Shown one piece after another: positions 49,039 to 61,500 of a stretch of DNA of 64,000 nucleotides (its first letter is position 1; each line of letters opens with the position of its first letter). The position numbers were made by a program, and so were the translations under genes. The notes beneath the pieces were generated by a model that saw only the letters and a list, made by a program, of their open reading frames with translations, was not told the DNA's origin and made no database searches. The DNA lies in contig JBAIAA010000110.1 in NCBI GenBank assembly GCA_037893245.1, positions 310,001 through 374,000 on the forward strand, written 5' to 3'. Source of the DNA: Crossaster papposus. Taxonomy: Eukaryota; Echinodermata; Asteroidea; Velatida; Solasteridae.

Positions 49039-50115
49039 CCTGTACCGGTACGACCGCCGACGTGTTGGTTGAACTGACGTGTCAAATCTCGCAATCCAGC
49101 AAATCTCGGATTTTTTCGTGATCTCACCGGTGGAGCATTCCATTTATTTGAAAGGTGTTGTTGGTATAAGTAACTATATAGCCTAAATACTAAACACCAA
49201 CATTTTAGGTGTTTGTTTTATTACAAGGCTTTAAAAATAACAAAGGAAAAGCTTAATGACAGAAATAGTATTTTATGTAAGAAACTGGCACAGTATTTCT
49301 CAATGAAAAAGATAGTGGCGTTGTTCATGTCATATGTCCTTCCCTAACGGGGTGATTCTCCTGGTCCAAAACAATCGTCCGCCATTTTTGAGTTTACATT
49401 CCATTTCCAGCTTGTTGTCGACGATCGGCGTACAGTTCTTTGGAAATTGTAACTATTTTAACCTCGATGGATTATGAATTGTTGATATGGGTTTCGAATT
49501 CCATTCAATTTTGTTTGGTTCTTACAATTGGGACTATACCCCTAAGAAATAGTTTTTTGAAAGTGTTTTTTGAAAGTTTTTTTTGTGCGACTGCGAGTGC
49601 GATATATGCCATTATGGCATTATGGTCTGCTGTTGGGCACCAGGCTGTTTTGGTACTGTTTTTCCGCAATAGGCGTCAGGGACTGCGTCGGGGAATGCAG
49701 ACGATTTTATTTTTAGAGCTATTTTTCTCAAATCACTCAGCATAATTATCGTTATGTTTTAATATCAACATATTGTATTCATATTATTATTATTCATTCA
49801 TTCATTTCTATCACCTTTATCATATTTGATTTTGTAATTTATTAAACATGGAGTGTGAGTTACGCATAAATTAATGTTTATTGTTTGTCATTTTCCACCT
49901 AACAAAATGTAATAATGTCAATGCACAATATCAAACTTAAAAATTGATGGAAAACAGGTATCACGTAACACTACTAACACTCCAGTTAAGAAAAAAAATG
50001 CTGAAAGTGGCTATTATCAAATGTACATTATGATTTATGAATTTATATGTTACTAAATACTAATTTTACTGTGTTTCCACACCGCACAGAGAGATTAAAG
50101 TGTAGTTACTGCAAG
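49039..50115. promoter_or_regulatory. Shared upstream region of COPB2 and TMEM107
   Basis: The two start codons are 1.08 kb apart and face away from each other, so both promoters must lie here unless either gene has a distant 5' exon. I see no clear TATA box. No confident RFX X-box was found for TMEM107, although ciliary genes often have one. The 101-codon open frame at 49440-49745 has no recognisable domain and is not called. Confidence 0.5.
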
Positions 50116-51272
50116 ATGGCAGGTATCACCCATCTGATCCCAGCACGATTCCTGTGCATCATTGCTCATATGGTGGTCAGCATAACTATTCTGTGGTCCC
50201 GGGTAAGTTAAGTCCGCAAATTTGGGACTCTGCAAAAAATACTGTGTATGACTATGAGAGTACCAAAACATTAGAAAACAGACTAGCGAATGAAAAACAG
50301 TCCAACAAGTTTTTTGTTTTGTTCTGTTTTGTTAAGGACGAAAATGTGAAGGCTTGCTTGTCGAGTTCATACACCCAAGCTGATTATGACAGTGCAGATA
50401 ATGGGTGAGTTTTAAATTGGTCTTCACAATTTGTGGTCAGAATGGATATTAATCTAATACCTAGCTTGATACTATGTAAGATTAATTTTTAATTTTTTAA
50501 TTTTTTTATTTGTTTGTCCCCAGATTTCTGGCGGGTTTAATTCTCTCACTGATTTTTATTGCCGTGGAGCTTGCCGGCTTTATGGCAGGCGTCACCATGT
50601 TCGTAAACATGGAATCTCTCTTCTGTATCCTTCAAAAGTAGTCGGCAAGTGTGATTGGTTGAGAGCTTGTCACATGATTATCGATTCAACTAACTATTAA
50701 AACTGGTTGGTATTTCATTGGCTAATTGAAACCACCCATGTGATGGGCTCTCGACCAATAGGAATGGCTGAACTGTCTCGGGTACTTATGAATGGAGTTT
50801 GACTGTCTCCGGATAGAATCTATATTCCGTAGCTTAATCCTTAACATCATAACTCAGCCATCACGGCGCATGGTGTTGGCGCTGTGATGCTGTCGTATTT
50901 TCTACTTGGAGCCTGGCCCTGCAGCACGTATTGGTACATATTTGGATGTTGTAGGTAAGATGTTAGATGTTGTGGGTGGGTATCAATGAAAATTGCACCT
51001 AAATGCCTGCAAAAGTGTTACATTTATCCTGAGTTTGTCCTCCAAAATCCTTTTTTTTTTAACCTGCTATTTTGACTTTTTTACCTGCAATGACAATTGA
51101 GTAAATATTCATTTGCCATTTGATTAAATTTTCATGCTAAGCAGTTCTTTGTGCTTAGCATAGATTGGCCCCAGATTAAACGTCATCTTTTCTTTGTCTT
51201 TCCAGTGCCTTTCCATTTGTGATCGACACTGTTGTAATCATCTCCAAGATATTTTTCAACAAGTCCAGTTGA
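50116..51272 (+). CDS. TMEM107: Transmembrane protein 107, ciliary transition zone, 5 exons
   Basis: TMEM107 is a small tetraspan membrane protein of the MKS module at the ciliary transition zone, needed for ciliary membrane composition and Hedgehog signalling in vertebrates. Exons 50116-50202, 50337-50404, 50524-50624, 50858-50954 and 51206-51272 join to 420 nt, 139 residues plus stop (human 140). Matches to human include the start (LIPARFLCIIAHMVVSITIL against LVPSRFLTLLAHLVVVITLF), KACLSSSYTQADYD in the luminal loop, AVELAGFMAGVTMF in the second membrane segment and CSTYWYIFGCC before the fourth. Membrane segments lie at about 6-27, 54-78, 88-106 and 119-135. The ATG has A at -3 and G at +4. 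Intron 3 is U12-type. Conserved exon phases make the model secure. Confidence 0.95.
50625..50857 (+). other. TMEM107: U12-type (minor spliceosome) intron 3 of TMEM107
   Basis: The donor reads GTATCCTTC, matching the U12 consensus (R)TATCCTTT and unlike the GTRAGT donors of the other introns here. TCCTTAAC at 50838-50845 matches the U12 branch site, about 13 nt before the CAG acceptor. No usual GTAAG-like donor exists at this boundary. Splicing here keeps the frame (F85-S86-I87). Confidence 0.88.
51133..51174. mobile_element. MITE family A fragment in TMEM107 intron 4
   Basis: TTCATGCTAAGCAGTTCTTT to GCATAGATTGGCCCCAG, a 42-bp remnant of one family A end, about 30 bp before exon 5. Confidence 0.55.
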
Positions 51273-52279
51273 TGAACCCCGGGAACTCGCCATAAAATAT
51301 CAAAGCGTATGTGTATATATTTGTGTAAAAGTTAAAAAAAGAAAATTTTATACCATTTGTAATCCCTTTTGCCAAATCTAATCAATATCTCTCATTTGGG
51401 GTGGACCAGGTCTGGCTTGACTAAATGTTGATGGACTTGGGCAGCGAGGCCTGAAGCACTGGCTAGGGGAATCCGATTGATCATGCAGTTCTGCTGTTAT
51501 CATAAGCAGACTCGGTCCTGTACTTTGTAAATGGCAGTAGGGTTAAACCATTGGAAATTGATGGCCAAAATCTGATTATTATCAGCGATAAACTTTGTAC
51601 AGAATTCCTAAATTTCACTACACTTCAAAGGGGTGTTTAATTAAAGATATTCCGTCCACTATATGTGTGTTTTTTGTATCATGTTTTGATGTTGAATAAG
51701 ATTATCATGAAACCTGTTTTTGATCAAGCATTTTAGTTGAAAAAGTCTGCGGATATGTAAATATGCTGTGTATGTATTGATACTTAGAATTTAAATTATT
51801 GTTGAATATGTTCATTGTCAAACAAATATGTAAAGTGAAGTTTTAAACATAAATGACAGTAGCATATTGGGACTCAATACTATGTACGAGATTCCCAAAA
51901 CTTGTAGTAATAAGTATAAGGTTGCTGGGTTGTACTTTTTTTTATTTATCGTATTCAATCCACCTTCCTTACTCATTGTACAATCAGGGCTTAAGATGAT
52001 TTGAGGAAGGGAAGGGGGGGGGGGGGGGGGGCAGGGCAGGGCAAACAATAATTCACACCTCAATTCGAAGCTCTGGTTTCTATGGTTTATTCAACTTTAA
52101 AAAAAATCGACTGGGAAGACATTTAATTAAATACAGGAGATAGAACGAAGAGAGAATTATTAATTATGATTGGCTCCGATCTGAAAGATAAACACTAATA
52201 TTATTAAATGCTTTGAAGTTCTTAAAAAGAATTCTGAACCGGTTGCTATTAGCGTTTATTCGTGCATACTGGTACTTCA

Positions 52280-52285
52280 AATAAA
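52280..52285 (+). terminator. Candidate polyadenylation signal of TMEM107
   Basis: AATAAA about 1.0 kb after the stop, followed about 40 bp later by a GT-rich run (TTTGTTTGTTTGTTTGTT) of the type that promotes 3' cleavage. It is the first canonical hexamer I see on the plus strand after the stop. Confidence 0.5.
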
Positions 52286-53002
52286 ACTGTTCTTTCAAAG
52301 TAGAGCATAACCTTGTCCAGAATTCGTTTGTTTGTTTGTTTGTTTTTTAAATTAAAAATCAAAAGCTTAGTTTATTTCATTCACGAATATAAACAAAACT
52401 CTCCAGTGTTAAATCGAAATTATTAACATCAAGCTAAGCTTGAGTGCTTATGTTGATGTATGCACAGAGAAAGCTTCACAGTATGTGTAAGTATTTATTT
52501 CTCTAAAGAAATCAAAATCAAAATTTTATCAGACTTGTCTCACACGTGAAAAGTATCCAAAAAAGTACTGACATCACTACTCGTACAACACGTGTTTAAA
52601 AAATAATAAATAAAAAAAACCAATATTTTTTTTGCACAACATAATTTTTGGTTAAAACTTCTGTGCTACAAAGAGTATAACGAAAACATGCATCTCTTTT
52701 CTTGATTGCCACTCCCTTTTCAAATAAATTTAAAGCAGAACAAAAATAATCACATTAAAAACATTCAACACAGCATACATAAACTAGAATTTGGCTACAA
52801 ATTTACGTACTATTTTCCGACGCCTACTGGAATGCACACCTTGTATTAGTCATCTTATATTTTTTGCACACTTTTATAATTTTATATTTAACAAATTCAA
52901 TTTGGTAATTTTAAGGGATAAATGTCTGCTAGCACTGCAACAAACTAACATCACATCAGACTAAAGTCGCAATGGTTTGGTTTATATGTGAGCTTTACTA
53001 TG

Positions 53003-53090
53003 AGTTGGGGCAGGACGCCAGACAATATTCCCACCTGGATGACATAGGAAAGTGCATATATGCAAACAAAGCGCGACGTCATTATGTCTT
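53003..53090. mobile_element. MITE family E fragment
   Basis: Retains GGGGCAGGACGCCAGACAAT, ATAGGAAAGTGCATATATGC and AAACAAAGCGCGACGTCATT, the right-hand side of family E. The left part is missing or degraded. Confidence 0.55.
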
Positions 53091-56000
53091 TGGTCTATTG
53101 CCGGGCCATTTTATTAATTTATTTTGCAGCAAAATTGTACCGTCTTTAAGCAAGAAACCACTTCTGGCAAAACGGCAAAGAAATTCATCCAACAATAATG
53201 CTGACTTTGGGCTCATTAAGCGCAATGTCGGATAAACATTCAAAAATTGATTGTTTTGTTTAATTGTTTAACAGCAATAAAAATACTTGATTGACAGTGA
53301 TTGTGAAATCAGTGCTGCCTGAACCAATCAACCAATCACAACCCTGTTCTCTGGACCCAGTACCCTACTGGCCAATAGCAGTAAGCTCTTGGTGTCAGCC
53401 ACCGATGACATCAACATACTTCCCACCAATCGCCACAACCCAAGTCTATGATGTCATCGCAGCTCTGACCAATCACAGTGGGCCATACTTTTTACATTTA
53501 CATATAAACTACAGGTATGAGGAAATTCACAACCAAATCCTCTATATTAAAATCACACACGCCACAGTTAAAATGGATTATAGGTAACAAAAAAACAAAA
53601 ACACCGAATACATACTTTAACAGTCCAACTGGTGATGATTATTGTAATTTACAGAGACATTTTCTCTCAATATACTATTAATTCTGATCACTCATGCAAT
53701 TTTGGAGAAACTTCTGGAAAAAAAATTACATATTTTACAAATTTATGAAGTACGATACAACTAGAAATGTTATAATTTTGTTTTCTTTTACAAAATAATT
53801 CAGAATTTAATCAACCATAACTACAATAAATTACACTCCATAGCAAACAATATTCAAGACATCAGTATGAAGTTATAGAAAGGAAATTAAGAAAGCCACG
53901 AACGCTGTCCTTAACACTGGAAAGATTAGCATGATAAATGTTCACTGTAACAATCCTAGAATTCAACACTTGTACAAAACAAGAATTCTGCATCTACCAC
54001 TTTTTTTTCGTCTACGATCTACCTAAATGTTCCACTGAAAGCACAATTCATGTTAACATTATTTAACTGCAATCCAGTGTACCGGTTTCAGTTATCACAG
54101 TTCATACTTGGTAAAATATGTATATTGGTACATGTATACACTATCGGAATCAGAATTGGTGTAATTCATTTGTGGCACTTATGCCAAAATGGGTTATGGG
54201 GAAGTTGAGGGGCGGGCGATCAGGTAATATGAAGGGGGGTTGGTATGAAATCCCACTTTGGGACTGACTATCAATGACCACACGAGGGGGCTGTTACCAG
54301 GCCTCCCTCAAATCAATGAACAATTCAAATAAATGAGTGTGCACCATCAGTTGCAAGTATGTACTGCCCTCCATTGATCAAAATCAGAGTAGTAAAGCCA
54401 CACCATAATTAAACAGCTCTGGCTTCAGCCAATTCCATAGACACATGTACAATAGCTAGCCACAGCCAAGTCATTGGAGTTCAGCCGATCACGATCTTTG
54501 CCTGTGCCAAAATTCCTCAGATTTCACTTTTGTTCAATCAAACGTTCATACAAATAACTTTTAATAATTTCCATAAGGTACATTTTTTTTCTCATTCTAG
54601 TTGCCACAGATGACACAGAGATCCTCTAACCTAAACTTTCACAAATGTTACAAAACGTAACAATCTTTTTTTGGGGGGAGAAATCTAGTATAAACTTTAC
54701 AAAATACTACAAAGGAACTGTTTTTTTTCTTTTTCTGATTTTTGTTTTATATCAATTGGTTGACTTCTTGGGTTTTTTTATGGTTACAAATATCCTGGTT
54801 GGATAAACAACAACTGCATCATGGTTTACAATGTCTGGAAACAGTCAATGCAAAATAATAAGAAAATGCTCAAATCTAAATCTTAACATCTTCTTCAAAA
54901 TGTTGGTAAGTATTCACAAGATTGTTGGGTTTTTTTTTTGGGGGGGGAAGGGAGCATTACATGTAGATCTTAATTTGAATTGTAAAGAAGAAGAACAAAC
55001 AAAATAGTGAACCAAAAATGCACAAATGCTCAAACTTCAAGCATTTCACATAGAATTTCCTACTTTATATTTAGAGGAGGTCTTTGAAATCTTAAAAATG
55101 AATATATTAGGAATGGATTTCTATCTTTTCCTTATTTTTTTCTTTTTATAGCAATACAGATTTCACTTTCGTTTGGTTGTTTGAGTTTGTTGAGGATTAC
55201 ATAAATGCGAGACCGATTTGATTTTGTGTGCAAAACAAACCTGAAAACCGAGCCAAAGAACCCTCCAATACACTACAAGCGACAGAAAGGAAAACGTATG
55301 ACCCTAATTTGCATAGAGGTACAAGTGACTGCTGTAAGCAACAGTATACTGTCATTATTGTTAACAACCATCCGACATTGTGGTTTGGAAATTTGGAAAT
55401 TAAACTTGCAATTTTTTTAAGCTGTTTAAAACAAGACCACTGGAGTATAACATGAGTGTATTTCGAACAAATTCGAAGACTGCCAGCAAATAAATGCCTG
55501 CGTACAATTCCCGATAAATTCTGTAATCGAGTTTTGGAAGAAAATTGACCGTAAAACTGCACATTGGACAGGAAGACTATTCTACAGAAGGATTTTCTAC
55601 ACTACAGAGATAACAGCAGTGAGTTACTAGAATTCTGAGACAGTTTAAACAGAACAGCAACACTTCTTAGTTATTATACAAAAAATGCCATCTAAATTTC
55701 AAAGACAATAATTGCCGACAAGTTCACGTTATGCATTGATTATATAACGAGATGGAAGAAAGGATTATCGCACAGAAAAATTTGAATATAGAATTTTATA
55801 GTTACTAATTACAGACTGTGATAAAAAGAAAGTTATTAGATTCAGAGACTTCAAGAAGATTTACAAATTTGTACAAGAAGTTATTGCTTTTACACGGAGG
55901 AATATTAATATTTTTGCAACACACTAATTAAAAAAACACTTGGTTGAGTGTTGACTCCAAACCACCGTTTGAGTTCCAAGACAACTAGTGTACATTTATG

Positions 56001-56320
56001 TCCCGTTTGTTTGAAAAATAGAAAACAAATTTATGTTTTATCAATTATTGTTTCAATTCTTATGTTTTTAAACTTTTACTGCAAGCATAATATTTAAAGT
56101 TTGTTGTTTTATCCGACAGGATCGAGCTGTTTAATGCAACGCAAATTTTGCAATTGTGATTATTATTGTTTTTTAAATTAAATTTAAAGGTTGTAGTTTC
56201 TATGACTTCTGCGAGTAGCGTTATAAAAAAAAGCCAGAATGCTATGCATGGCAGAAAGGCTTAACGTAAGCACATCAGTGCAGCATTGGGACAAATATGT
56301 ATAAGCATGACCACATAGAT

Positions 56321-56776
56321 CTAAATGACGTCACGGTTTGTTTACATGCGCACTTTGCTCGCGTGCGCACTTTGCTAACGTGCAGCACTTTGCTAACGTG
56401 CAGCACTTTGCCCACGTGCGCACTTTGCTCACGTGCCCACTTTGCTCACGTGCCCACTTTGCCCACGTGTCCACTTTGCCCACGTGCCCACTTTGCCCAC
56501 TTTGCCCACGTGCCCACTTTGCCCACGTGCCCACTTTGCCCACGTGCGCACTTTGCCCACGTGCGCACTTTGCCCACGTGCGCACTTTGCCCACTTTGCT
56601 CACGTGCCCACTTTGCCCACGTGCGCACTTTGCCGACGTGCGCACTTTGCTCACGTGCGCACTTTGCTCACATGCGAACTTTCCTACAAGCTTCAGCGTC
56701 CCTACTTCGTCTGGCATCCCGACTTCGCTCCCATATGAAAGCACGTATGTAAACAAAGCCACTACACGTCATTAGG
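56321..56776. mobile_element. MITE family E copy expanded by a 17-bp minisatellite
   Basis: Ends TAAATGACGTCACGGTTTGT and CAAAGCCACTACACGTCATTA as in the short copy at 32485-32613. Between about 56350 and 56680 the interior is an array of 17-bp units of the type CCCACTTTGCCCACGTG, with occasional 9-bp CCCACTTTG insertions. The unit derives from the element's own TGCGCACTTTGC. About thirteen units contain CACGTG. Open frames across the array on both strands are repeat shadows. Confidence 0.85.
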
Positions 56777-58518
56777 TCTCTGGCCTGTTGTTTATGAGAC
56801 TCAATAGGGGTCATGGTAACACTGGTTGTTTTTGTAATTCAGTTTAAGAAACTATAAAAAAAGAAAAATCCACAGCTTAAAATTTTCATTCGACCGTTTT
56901 TTTCAAAAGGAACATTGTCTACAGTCTGCATTTGTCCTTGAAATCTTTCCTCCTACACGTACACAGTGTGATAATTACTCCATCATTATTAAAGTTAAAT
57001 TCTGATATGATTATTAGACAATAAAATAATAGAATCACTCTTTATTTAATACTGTTTCTCTTTTTCTTGTCCAGCTAACACTTTTTACAATCAATGTCTA
57101 CATTTGTTTTTCTGTTGATATTTTTTTTGTACATCATTATTGCTAAAGATAAGAATAAATCCATTCACATCCACACGACATATATTTGTACATATTGCTC
57201 TATGTTTAAAGACTTCAAGAAGTAAAACATCATTCAGATATTGAGAATATAGACGTGTAAACCACGAAACCACAACTTTTTTTTTCCATTCCTTGTTTTT
57301 TTTAAACAACATCCTAGTGGTTTTTTCTTTACAAATGTGATCGAAACCACTTTCTGTACATTGTGTGATGCCTGTGTAGCACATCATTGTTTCGGCATCA
57401 CATGATGCATCATGTGACACTTGTCATGTGACGTATGGTATCTGTGATCAGCGGGTTTCCCGGCTTGTACAATCTTAAAACTACAATCGAGGGGAATAAG
57501 AGGATTTCACAGCATTAACTTATTCAAGATTATTAGGAAGTCGTGTTGATTAAACAACAATTTCAACCTGAATATTTATGGAAAACTTTTTTCGTCTTGA
57601 TATGTAAACATTTCCAAGAACGCCTCATATGCCATCTTTCATTTCGTTTGAAGGAAGGCCTTTTGGTTGGCACTTTGGATGATTCTCAAACAAAAAAAAA
57701 CCTTTAAAATAAAAAATTGGGTGCGGAAGGAAGACCAGCACGGTAGTGCTCAGTGCAGTTTTGTGAAATAATGTTTTTTTCATAAAATATATATTGTGAT
57801 ATTTTAATTTGTAACCATATTGCTTGAAACTTTTTTTCGAACACAAACACGAGTAGTGTTTGTACGTATTACTTTAAATCAAGTAATGCCACTCTTCGGA
57901 GAAAACAAAATTCACGGGTTCAAAAATTTACAAACTACTTGCATATGACCTTGCTAATTTAAAGTCACGATCTAAAAAAGAAGACATTTTTAACCACAGG
58001 TCCACTTTTTCATGCATATTTTAGAAAATGTTATGGCAGTAGGGAAACGACTAGCAATAACCTCATTTTGGGCTTACTGATGTATAAACTTCAAAACTAG
58101 AAATTTGCTAATTGCAGAGACTAGATGGCATATATGCAATCCGCCGGAAGGTGCTGCTATACGTACATGTACCGAGTAGTTTTTAAGAAATAATGTAGTA
58201 TCCTGACGCCACTTCAGTAGTTGTGTACAAAGTCTATGGAGAGTCTAAGAATTTCCTAAACAAATTGGAAATGTTTTTCAGTCTTAGATTTATAATAAAA
58301 AAAAAATAACATTTTCGCACTGATTAACCCTCACTGAGATGATAAAGACAAAAAGTGGCATCAGGTTTCAACATTGTTTCTAGATTTTCCATCATGCACC
58401 TGCAATGCAAGGCACCCTCAAGCTGATTCGACACACCCGTTGGCACATGCTTTGACCAGTCCCATTTTGACGTCACCTTGGATTGCACAAGAACTTAAGG
58501 TACCGGCTAAGTAACTCG

Positions 58519-61500
58519 CTATACGCGTACATTCAGCATGTGCCTCCTTCTATGGGTCTCCATCTGCGTCATCCCAATCACGCCTTGCACACACCCTTCC
58601 CTCGTGCAATGGAAGTGAGAGTACCGCAAAGTGTACTTGCATCCGACGAAGCCGCAGGGCTCGGCGCTGCTGTACTGCCTGAAGCCCGCCGCCGAGATGG
58701 TGTCTGTCTTGGCGTGCTGCTTGCGATGCACCCCGACTTTCCCGGAGTCCGTGCAGACGAAGGTGCAGCGTAGGCAGTGGAAGTGGGTGCTGTTGCCCTG
58801 GTACGGGCAGCTGTCCTGCTCGCACTCGTTGTTGGCCTTGAAGCGCCGGAAGTCGTGCTGGATGATGCTGTTGACCCGGTCGTGGTGCTGGGCGTGCTTG
58901 TACATCATGGTCTTACCGGCGAAACGGTAGGTGCAGTCCTCGTGCAGGCAGTGATAGTGGGTCGTGGTCATGTTGAACTGGCACCCGTCTTCAGCGCAGG
59001 GCTCGCTGCGGTCGAACCGACGGAAGCGGTCCATCATCATGGAATCCAACGGTCCCCGCTTGTAGCGCTTGTACCCCGACGGGGCCCCTGGATCCTCCTC
59101 GATCAGATTCAAGGACCTTTTGCGAGGGGTCGCCACCATCCCTGGATACAAATCCTCGGGACTCTTTAGGGTGAGGGGCTGATACTTCAGTTGGGCAATG
59201 TCAAAATTCTGGCTGGTGCTCGGCTGGTGTTGGTTACCGTTGATGTCTTCCTCGTCCAGTGGCGAAAGTGGGATCATGAACGGTGGTAGCGGCTTGGAGG
59301 AGCTGGTCGGGACCGAGTGATTGATCATTTGGATCGGTACCCCGACTTGATTGACTACCCCCATGCTGCCCACACTCATCATACCCAGACTGCTCGCATT
59401 CATGATAGCCGTGTTAGCCGACGACATACCAGGCACAATGCTCGGCGTTAGGGAAGGCAGCGTGAGAATTGGCGCTGCGCTGGTGAACATGATTTGGTTG
59501 GACACTGCAGTAGAGAAGGGTACTGAGCTGGCGGATACCATCGGTATGACAAGCTGCTGTGGGCCAATCAGAGAGCCACCTGGTTTATTGAAGTGTTTAC
59601 CGTAGATACGTCTCATGTGCTTCCGGCCGTGACTTTCCATCTGCTGAATCTATGGAGAGCAAAAAAAAAACAGTTAAAGAAAACAAAAACAACTCTATCC
59701 TGAAAATATTGCTATAGCATTGGAAAACAAATTCTTCAGAGTTCCCAATCTTGTCTGCTGAGGTATTGATGGTATCAAGCAATACAGACCTGAAGGAAGG
59801 AGAAATTGCATCCCTGATGAAGACAGTGGTAGTGCTTGTTGAGGAGGTTGTATTTGCAGCCTGGCCGGCGACAGTCCATCTTGCGACTCATCTGCCGGAA
59901 GCTCTGGAAGATGACGCTCTCGTTGACCTTGTGGTCTCTCAGCATGTCGTGGCTCTCGGTGGCAAACTGGCAATCACCCCGGGTGCAGTGGTAGTGCTGC
60001 TTGGCTCTGTGAGGGCAGTCTTCGACGGTGCAGACATCTTGCTCGCACGTGATGAAACCCTCCCCTGACGCCACCCCCGGGGAGGAAGTACTTGGAAGTA
60101 GATCGGTCACCGGCGTCGAGCTAGGAATCTCACTGAGATCAGAGCTCTGGGTGTGCGTGTGCATGGCCGTGGCCGTGGTAGATTTGGTGGCAGAAGCGGG
60201 ATTGTTCGAGGTCTTGGGAGTGATCCGGGATTGGGCTTCCGCAAAGGAGACCGCTGAGATGTGAATTGACTCCAGCTCGGGGTTGATCTTGTGTTTCTCG
60301 TAGTGCGGTCTCATGAGTGAGCTGCCGGTATGGACAACCTCGCCGCAGTAAATACCTGGCTTTAGGCTCTGCCAAAAAAAAGTGAACAAAGAATGGTGGA
60401 AAACATTGTCAATGTCATTGCCACGAGCTAGTGCAGCTGACGCTGTTGTCGCTCTTTATTCTCCTGCCCATCTTGCTAACTTTGCCACTGTTGCCAATGC
60501 AAACTTACCCACATGCAGTGGTAGTGAGCCAGCGGGCTGAAGGAGCATCCGGGAAAGAGCTCCTCACAGCTCTCTCCTTGCTGGAAGTACTGGAAACCCA
60601 AGTCACTGGCTTCGTCTGAAAGCATGTGGTATCTGCAAACCAAGATGGTAGATTCTTATCACTGTCACAGACAATGACAGTGCTCATTGACATTGATGCC
60701 ACTTATAAGGAAGTAGACAAAAGTCTCGCCTACTTTCGCGATTACCCCATTTCACAACTTGACCTCAAATGACCTTTGACCTCAGTATGTGAACTTTAAT
60801 TACTATCACTATACCATGAAAGTTTCCATATTGCATCTATGACCCAAGTTTGATTGCAATTGAAATTTTACAAATGAGAGCAATTTCAAAATTCCGGCCT
60901 CTTTTACAACTTGACCTTAAATGACCTTTGACTCCAATACTTGACCTCTAACAATCATGATATGATGGTTACACTATTGCATCCATGACCCAAGTGTGAT
61001 TGGAATTGGACTTCAACTTTGAATACATGTATAAGACCAATTCTTCAAAACTTGACACATACACTACTGACGGACCAACTATGTACAGAAATAGTGATTT
61101 CATAGTCTCTTTCTGAATTTCGTTATCAATAGAAATCCTGTTTCGAATCAGCGAAAAGCTTCACAACAATCACAAGATAAGAACTGAGATAAGATAAGAA
61201 CTAAGATAAGATAAGAGTGCACACTTTAAATCCAAGACCACAGAATATCTTGTATTCCTTGAAAGTTTTGAAATTTGAAGGTTTGCATGGCAATAAGTAC
61301 CATCCGAAACATTGATTTCCCTCTAGTTCTTTTTAGAACCACACAACTCAATTAAGAGAATTACCACATGGTGTTACCGCAAACAACTTATCTTGAGGCA
61401 TATATATTTAAAGGCATCAAGGACAGATTTTTTTGTCGTTGATTCTTCACAGACAAAATTTTAACAATCATGCAGAACAAACAATTTCACTTTTGACAAG

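Larger units (their letters stand above)
51273..58518. other. Non-coding interval between convergent TMEM107 and castor genes
   Basis: It presumably contains both 3' UTRs; the castor stop at 58519 is followed by several kilobases of AT-rich sequence with many possible polyadenylation signals, so its end cannot be fixed. Other contents: a G run at 52014-52030, a partial family E element at 53003-53090, a cluster of CCAAT motifs at 53324-53473 and the E-box minisatellite at 56.3-56.8 kb. No protein family was recognised. Confidence 0.6.

Noticed and set aside
49440-49745. 101-codon frame upstream of TMEM107, considered as an upstream exon or small membrane protein
   Set aside because: TMEM107 starts cleanly at 50116 with the human-like N-terminus, and the frame has no family match.
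56297-56775. Long open frames on both strands (up to 151 codons) of cysteine- or tryptophan-rich repeats
   Set aside because: Translation of the 17-bp minisatellite; several frames and both strands are open at once.
58483-59169. Plus-strand open frames of 96-130 codons opposite the castor exon
   Set aside because: Shadows of the real GC-rich minus-strand exon that encodes zinc fingers.
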